A program made the position numbers and the translations under genes. 11,647 nt of DNA from Bacteroidia bacterium (lineage in GTDB: Bacteria; Bacteroidota; Bacteroidia; Flavobacteriales; Flavobacteriaceae), in contig JAUICT010000030.1 in NCBI GenBank assembly GCA_030429325.1, forward strand, positions 1 to 11,647. The letters run 5' to 3'. The notes beneath the pieces are model-generated. The model worked only from the letters and a program-made list of their open reading frames with translations, ran no database searches and had not been told where the DNA came from. Positions 8,008 to 11,647 of the stretch are shown piece by piece. The stretch's first letter is position 1, and every line of letters starts with the position of its first letter.

Positions 8008-8881
8008 AGTCGTTCATTTTGGGGGTTACCAAGGGCAATCTTTTATCTTTCCCAGACCATGATCCATAAATCCATTCATGATCGGTATCCGTGGTATTGG
8101 CCAATGATTGGTCCGTTCCTGCCAAGAAATTGAGATAGTAACAATGGAAACCATGTTCGGCGACTACGGGATGATAGCCTCCAGGTACCACTACAACATC
8201 ATTGTTTCTCGGCCTTACAATTTCATCAAGGTGCTTTTTGGGGTTGTCACTTTCCTTTGTGTAGACTTGTTGTATGGCATAGCCGGCAGCTTTTTGAAAT
8301 TTATAGAAGTAGGTTTCATCTTGTTGGGGTTCCAATAGTTCTCCCTTTTCATCCACAGTTCTCACATCATGCTTATGTGCCGGGAAAGAACTCCAATTGC
8401 CGGATGGAGTGTACACTTCGCGTACCACGATTCGGTTGCACGGAAAACCTGGCGGGATTAGATCGTTGAACTGCCTGGTTGCATTGTCACCACCAAAAAT
8501 TTCGATGGGAGTATCGGAAGGAGTTAAAAAACATGGCTCAAAGTCATGATCTGCTATGCACCAGCCATATGCAATATCAAGGTGGTCAGTGGTAGCTGTT
8601 AAAGTAAACTTTGTGCTCCTTGGCAAATAAAGGGTGTGGGCCACCCCTTTGAAGACGTCTTTACGTCCATTGAAAGTTTGCCAATTCCCCTTGTTGCTTG
8701 AGACTTTGAAATTTCCTGAAAGGAGTACAATGACCATCTCATTATCCAAGGTGTCATGTGACCATTCCTCCCCTTTTTTCATTTTACGAGCTTCAAAATT
8801 CAACCATTGCCAGCCTGTATTTTTTGTGGTAATGCTTTGATAGACTTCAGCTTCATTATTAGGTTTTCTGAGGATGTCCAT
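7994..8881 (-). CDS. iolB: 5-deoxy-glucuronate isomerase (bicupin)
   Basis: This isomerase converts 5-deoxy-D-glucuronate to 5-dehydro-2-deoxy-D-gluconate, linking ring opening (IolD) to phosphorylation (IolC). The 295-residue protein has the two cupin halves of the KduI/IolB family. The C-terminal cupin shows the expected metal ligands: His169 and His171 in SFPAHKHD, Glu189 in QQDETYFYKF and His237 in VVVPGGYHPVVAEHG. The end motif YYLNFLAGTDQSLANTTD (248-265) is IolB-like. The N-terminal half carries EWSHDTLDNEMVIVLLSG (39-56), a degenerate cupin without a full ligand set. The ATG at 8881 lies inside the 3' end of iolE (23-nt overlap), and its own 3' end overlaps iolC by 14 nt. KduI (4-deoxy-5-threo-hexosulose-uronate isomerase) is the related alternative, but sequence and neighbours fit IolB. 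Confidence 0.95.
   Translation of the reverse strand: MDILRKPNNEAEVYQSITTKNTGWQWLNFEARKMKKGEEWSHDTLDNEMVIVLLSGNFKVSSNKGNWQTFNGRKDVFKGVAHTLYLPRSTKFTLTATTDHLDIAYGWCIADHDFEPCFLTPSDTPIEIFGGDNATRQFNDLIPPGFPCNRIVVREVYTPSGNWSSFPAHKHDVRTVDEKGELLEPQQDETYFYKFQKAAGYAIQQVYTKESDNPKKHLDEIVRPRNNDVVVVPGGYHPVVAEHGFHCYYLNFLAGTDQSLANTTDTDHEWIYGSWSGKDKRLPLVTPKMNDYEDQ
8859..8881 (-). other. iolE/iolB overlap (23 nt)
   Basis: The iolB ATG (8881-8879) sits inside the final codons of iolE, whose stop is at 8861-8859. Both frames are well supported: iolB starts with MDILRKPNNEAEV and iolE ends with SYGHPQKT. Coupled translation is likely. Confidence 0.75.
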
Positions 8882-9770
8882 ATGATGTTGTTTTTAATTT
8901 TTCATTTATATAATCGTAGCCTTTTTTGGCATATTCGAAAGGGTTGGCCTTGGCAGGATCTTGTTCGGCCTCTACGACCAACCAACCCTTATAATTGTTC
9001 TTTAAAATAATGTTAATCAATGACGCTATGTCCAAATTGCCGTCCCCAGGTACGGTAAAGACGCCATTTTTTACAGCTTGCAAAAAGCTGAGTTGTTCTC
9101 TATAAGAAAATGACATTATGGGAGTTCGAACATCTTTTAGGTGTATGTGTGCGGTTCTCGAAAAATATTTGGAAAGGGCAGCTATCGCATCCTCATTTGC
9201 AAAGTGAAAATGGCCACAATCATAATTCAAGTTCACATATTTTTCATCTGTCTCCTCCAATAAGCGATCAACTTCTTCCGTTGTTTGTACCATAGTTCCC
9301 ATATGATGGTGGTAAGCTAGCTGAATACCATAGGTTTCGAAGGATAGTTTTCCGAGTTCGTTAAGTCCTTTGGTCAGTTTTGCCCAATCTTCCTTTGTGG
9401 CTATTGGACGTTGGGTAATGGGTATTTTGAAATCACCATGAATGGTGTTCCCACATTCGGCACCCCCGATGACTTGTGCTCCCATAAGACTCAAGAACTC
9501 CAGTTGTTTGATGAATTCCTTCTTGACCTCATCAAGTGGTTTTGTCGTGAATTCATAGCTGAACCATTGATTGCAAATTGTCAAGCCCCTTAAATCCAGA
9601 AATTTTTTTAAAAGAGAAGGATCTTCAGTTGGATACTTATTGCCAACTTCACATCCTATATATCCTGCAAGTGCCATTTCACTAATGCATTGTTCAAAAG
9701 TGATATCCCCGCCAAGTTCGGGCATGTCATCATTCGTCCAACCAATAGGTGCTATTCCCAACTTTATCAT
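8859..9770 (-). CDS. iolE: Inosose dehydratase (myo-inosose-2 dehydratase)
   Basis: This enzyme dehydrates scyllo-inosose (2-keto-myo-inositol) to 3D-(3,5/4)-trihydroxycyclohexane-1,2-dione, the second step of the pathway. From the ATG at 9770 it has 303 residues and begins MIKLGIAPIGWTNDDMPELG, the diagnostic IolE N-terminus. It is a xylose-isomerase-like TIM barrel (AP endonuclease 2 family). Probable metal and active-site residues lie in LAYHHHMGT (152-160), NYDCGHFHFA (182-191, Asp184), AHIHLKDVR (207-215, His208/His210) and VVEAEQDPA (265-273, Glu267). An in-frame ATG at 9809 would add 13 residues (MPRTKRTFINKTI), but it lies inside the aldolase gene and has no IolE counterpart, so 9770 is preferred, 7 nt after the aldolase stop. 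The 3' end overlaps iolB by 23 nt. The sequence fits IolE better than the related isomerase IolI, which is not found in this window. Confidence 0.95.
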   Translation of the reverse strand: MIKLGIAPIGWTNDDMPELGGDITFEQCISEMALAGYIGCEVGNKYPTEDPSLLKKFLDLRGLTICNQWFSYEFTTKPLDEVKKEFIKQLEFLSLMGAQVIGGAECGNTIHGDFKIPITQRPIATKEDWAKLTKGLNELGKLSFETYGIQLAYHHHMGTMVQTTEEVDRLLEETDEKYVNLNYDCGHFHFANEDAIAALSKYFSRTAHIHLKDVRTPIMSFSYREQLSFLQAVKNGVFTVPGDGNLDIASLINIILKNNYKGWLVVEAEQDPAKANPFEYAKKGYDYINEKLKTTSYGHPQKT

Positions 9771-9777
9771 AATTGTC

Positions 9778-10716
9778 TTATTTATAAAGGTTCGCTTTGT
9801 TCTTGGCATTCAATAGGACAAACTTTTTCTCAAGTAGATACTCCAGTTCCTCCATATACTGTTTCCCTGGTTTTAAATGATCCCATTCACCATCATGTTC
9901 CATAAAGAACTCCCTAAAGATCCTTGTCCATAACAATCGTAGGTCTGTCGCAATGTTAAGCTTGCAAATCCCGTATGATATCGCTTTTTTTATGTCCTCC
10001 TCAGATATTCCTTTCGCTTTTTTGGAAAGGTTGCCCCCGGCTTTGTTGATTCGGTCAATCTCTTTTGGGTCTATGGTGGATGCTCCATGGAGCACAATGG
10101 GAAATTTTGGAAGTTTCTGTTGAATTTCATCCAAAAGATCAAAACGAAGTCCTTCACCTTGTGAGAATTTATAGGCACCATGACTCGTTCCCACAGCAAC
10201 GGCAAGACTCGTACAATGGGTGGCCTCTACAAATTCCTTTACCTTATTTGGGTCCGTGTAAAGAGCATTGCTCTCATCCACGGAAAGATCATCCTCCACA
10301 CCACTGAGTACCCCCAATTCAGCTTCTACCGAGATATTTTTCGGTCGAGCCAACTCTACCACAGCTTTGGTACGCTCAATATTGTTGACAAAACTATCGT
10401 GGGAAGCATCTATCATAACTGAAGTGTAAGCGTTGGAAGCAATTGCATCCGCAGCATGTTTCTCGTTCCCATGATCCAAATGCACGGCAAAAACCAATCC
10501 AGGATATAGTTCCTCGGCAGCATTTATATAATTGATCAACATTGAAGGGGAAGCATAATCCCTTGCGGCAGGTGTGGTTTGAATTATGAATGGGGCATTA
10601 AATTTTTTTGCGGCAGAAAATAACCCCAATACCTGTTCCGGGTTAGAGATGTTTATGGCAGGTATGCAAAACTTGCCATAGGCTTTTTCGAACAAAACAC
10701 TTGTGGGTACTCTCAT
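9778..10716 (-). CDS. iolJ: Class II aldolase, probable 6-phospho-5-dehydro-2-deoxygluconate aldolase
   Basis: Its likely role is cleavage of DKG 6-phosphate to dihydroxyacetone phosphate and malonic semialdehyde. The 312-residue protein is a zinc-dependent class II aldolase of the fructose-bisphosphate/tagatose-bisphosphate group. Visible residues are the catalytic Asp81 and zinc ligand His82 in VHLDHGNEK, the acidic motif VEAELG at 130-135, zinc ligand His179 in VGTSHGAYKF with its phosphate-loop neighbours, and His210 in IVLHGAST. The C-terminal LNIATDLR stretch continues the substrate-phosphate site. It is somewhat longer than Bacillus IolJ (about 290). Sequence alone would only support 'class II FBP-type aldolase'; the IolJ assignment comes from its place between the phosphatase and iolE and from the absence of any other aldolase in the operon. 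The ATG at 10716 shares one base with the upstream stop (TAATG), and iolE starts 7 nt after its stop. Confidence 0.85.
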   Translation of the reverse strand: MRVPTSVLFEKAYGKFCIPAINISNPEQVLGLFSAAKKFNAPFIIQTTPAARDYASPSMLINYINAAEELYPGLVFAVHLDHGNEKHAADAIASNAYTSVMIDASHDSFVNNIERTKAVVELARPKNISVEAELGVLSGVEDDLSVDESNALYTDPNKVKEFVEATHCTSLAVAVGTSHGAYKFSQGEGLRFDLLDEIQQKLPKFPIVLHGASTIDPKEIDRINKAGGNLSKKAKGISEEDIKKAISYGICKLNIATDLRLLWTRIFREFFMEHDGEWDHLKPGKQYMEELEYLLEKKFVLLNAKNKANLYK

Positions 10717-10718
10717 TA
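10714..10718 (-). other. TAATG stop-start junction between pafA-like gene and aldolase
   Basis: The phosphatase stop TAA (10718-10716) and the aldolase ATG (10716-10714) share one base. This is a classic re-initiation junction. It ties expression of the phosphatase to the inositol enzymes in one transcript. Confidence 0.8.
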
Positions 10719-11647
10719 TTGATCAAATAGTTCTGAAATTGGCTCTCCTGTCGTTGCATTGGGAAACTTTGTTCCCAGCATAAGTGCAAGCGTGGGTGCA
10801 ATGTCCGTTATACTTTTCTTTTTGGTCGTTTCACCTTTAGGAATATTGGTGCCATACCACAAAAGAGGAACATGGGTATCATAACTATAGCTGGTACCAT
10901 GGCCCGTACCATATTCTTTATATTCTATCCATGTTGTATTGAACAATAGTACCACGTCCCCAGACCTTTTCACATTGAACCCTCTTTGTACCAAGGCTTT
11001 TTCAGACTCGGTGTATTCAAAACGCTCTAAATCCGGACGTAGGAGGACCTCAAAAACTCCGGGAACTTTCATAAGCTCTGTTTTACAAGTCTGCAAGACT
11101 TTATCCAGATTCAGGCCTTTATTCGCTATCAGTTCCATGTTCAGGAAAAGTTGATCTGCCGATATGGCCTCCACAAGTCCACCCACGTTGTAGACACTTT
11201 TTAATTTATCTTCAAGCTGCACCTTGATTTCATCGGGATGATAGTAACCTGTTGGAATACGCCGCTCTTCTAAGAACGTCCTTACATCCGCAACGGCATG
11301 GTCGGCGGTCAAAAAAACGATGTAGTTGCCTTCTCCCAATTTACGGTCCAAATGTTGCAAAAGTGTGCCTAAATCCTTGTCTAGACGTAAGTAAGTGTCT
11401 TCCAATTCTATAGAATATGGACCAAATGCATGACCTATTTTATCAGTACTGGAGAAACTTATTGCCAAGAAGTCTGTTTCTGCCCCCTGGCCCAATGCTT
11501 CATTATCAATGGCCTCAATGGCCAATTCGGCAACGATAGTATTTCCATAGGGCGTTTCAGGAAACAGCTCGTATTTCTCACCTTTGCTCAACCCATTGAA
11601 TTTATAAGGAAATTGAGCATCGTTTTTATGGGGATAGATGGTTTCGT
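10716..11647 (-). CDS. pafA: PafA-like alkaline phosphatase, C-terminal part (5' truncated by window edge)
   Basis: The frame is open to the right edge, giving about 310 residues that begin ETIYPHKNDAQFPYKFNG; the N-terminus, including any signal peptide and the nucleophile, is outside the window. A TTG at 11591 is not a credible start, because conserved family sequence continues upstream of it. The protein belongs to the alkaline phosphatase superfamily (type I phosphodiesterase/nucleotide pyrophosphatase group). Counting from the first full codon, metal ligands are visible as Asp68 and His72 (SSTDKIGHAFGP), Asp115-His116 (FLTADHAVADV) and His249 (GTGHGTSYSYDTHVP). The spacings between them (4, 47 and 133 residues) equal those I recall for Elizabethkingia PafA (D305, H309, D352, H353, H486). 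PafA is a secreted/periplasmic monoesterase with broad substrate range. The stop overlaps the aldolase start (TAATG), so it is co-transcribed with the inositol genes. Release of inositol from its phosphates is a plausible inferred role. A phosphodiesterase of the same fold is the main alternative. Confidence 0.85.
   Translation of the reverse strand, partial: ETIYPHKNDAQFPYKFNGLSKGEKYELFPETPYGNTIVAELAIEAIDNEALGQGAETDFLAISFSSTDKIGHAFGPYSIELEDTYLRLDKDLGTLLQHLDRKLGEGNYIVFLTADHAVADVRTFLEERRIPTGYYHPDEIKVQLEDKLKSVYNVGGLVEAISADQLFLNMELIANKGLNLDKVLQTCKTELMKVPGVFEVLLRPDLERFEYTESEKALVQRGFNVKRSGDVVLLFNTTWIEYKEYGTGHGTSYSYDTHVPLLWYGTNIPKGETTKKKSITDIAPTLALMLGTKFPNATTGEPISELFDQ

Noticed and set aside
9771..9809. 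Upstream ATG for iolE at 9809
   Set aside because: It would add 13 residues encoded inside the aldolase gene in another frame. IolE proteins begin at the (M)IKLGIAPIGWTNDD stretch, which corresponds to the ATG at 9770.
11589..11591. TTG at 11591 as the start of the phosphatase gene
   Set aside because: The frame stays open to the window edge, the upstream residues fit the PafA family, and the shorter protein would lack the nucleophile half of the enzyme.
1..11647. Search for mobile elements, CRISPR arrays, tRNA/rRNA genes, riboswitches or defence genes
   Set aside because: Coding density on one strand is nearly complete, and the only non-coding gap is 166 nt. No terminal repeats, spaced direct repeats, transposase frames or structured RNA signatures were seen by eye.

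Overview
The window is a single-strand (minus) catabolic operon for myo-inositol from a member of the Bacteroidota, most likely a marine or soil Flavobacteriia. The organism call rests on three things: A-rich translation start regions without clear Shine-Dalgarno sequences, a PafA-type alkaline phosphatase, and flavobacterial-looking protein sequences. It is an inference, because there is no rRNA or other marker in the window.

Read in the direction of transcription (right to left), the layout is as follows. (1) 11647-10716: C-terminal part of a PafA-like phosphatase, cut by the window edge. (2) 10716-9778: class II aldolase (iolJ role). (3) 9770-8859: inosose dehydratase iolE. (4) 8881-7994: 5-deoxyglucuronate isomerase iolB. 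(5) 8007-6991: 5-dehydro-2-deoxygluconokinase iolC. (6) 6966-5083: ThDP-dependent trihydroxycyclohexanedione hydrolase iolD. (7) 5071-3593: methylmalonate/malonate-semialdehyde dehydrogenase iolA. (8) 3580-2570: inositol 2-dehydrogenase iolG. (9) 2545-968: sodium/solute symporter. Gaps between these nine genes are 24 nt or less. Three junctions overlap (1, 23 and 14 nt), so they are very probably one transcript. After a 166-nt gap comes an AraC-family regulator (801 to beyond position 1), cut by the left edge.

Together they form a complete route. A phosphatase may release inositol from phosphorylated inositols outside the cytoplasm, the symporter imports it, and IolG oxidises it to scyllo-inosose. 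IolE dehydrates this, IolD opens the ring, IolB isomerises, and IolC phosphorylates. The aldolase cleaves the product to DHAP and malonic semialdehyde, and IolA converts the latter to acetyl-CoA and CO2. The AraC protein is the obvious candidate regulator.

I see no mobile element, CRISPR array, tRNA or rRNA, and no gene on the plus strand. The individual enzymes are known families. The least routine feature is the tight coupling of a PafA-like phosphatase to the inositol genes, which suggests a linked system for using phosphorylated inositols.
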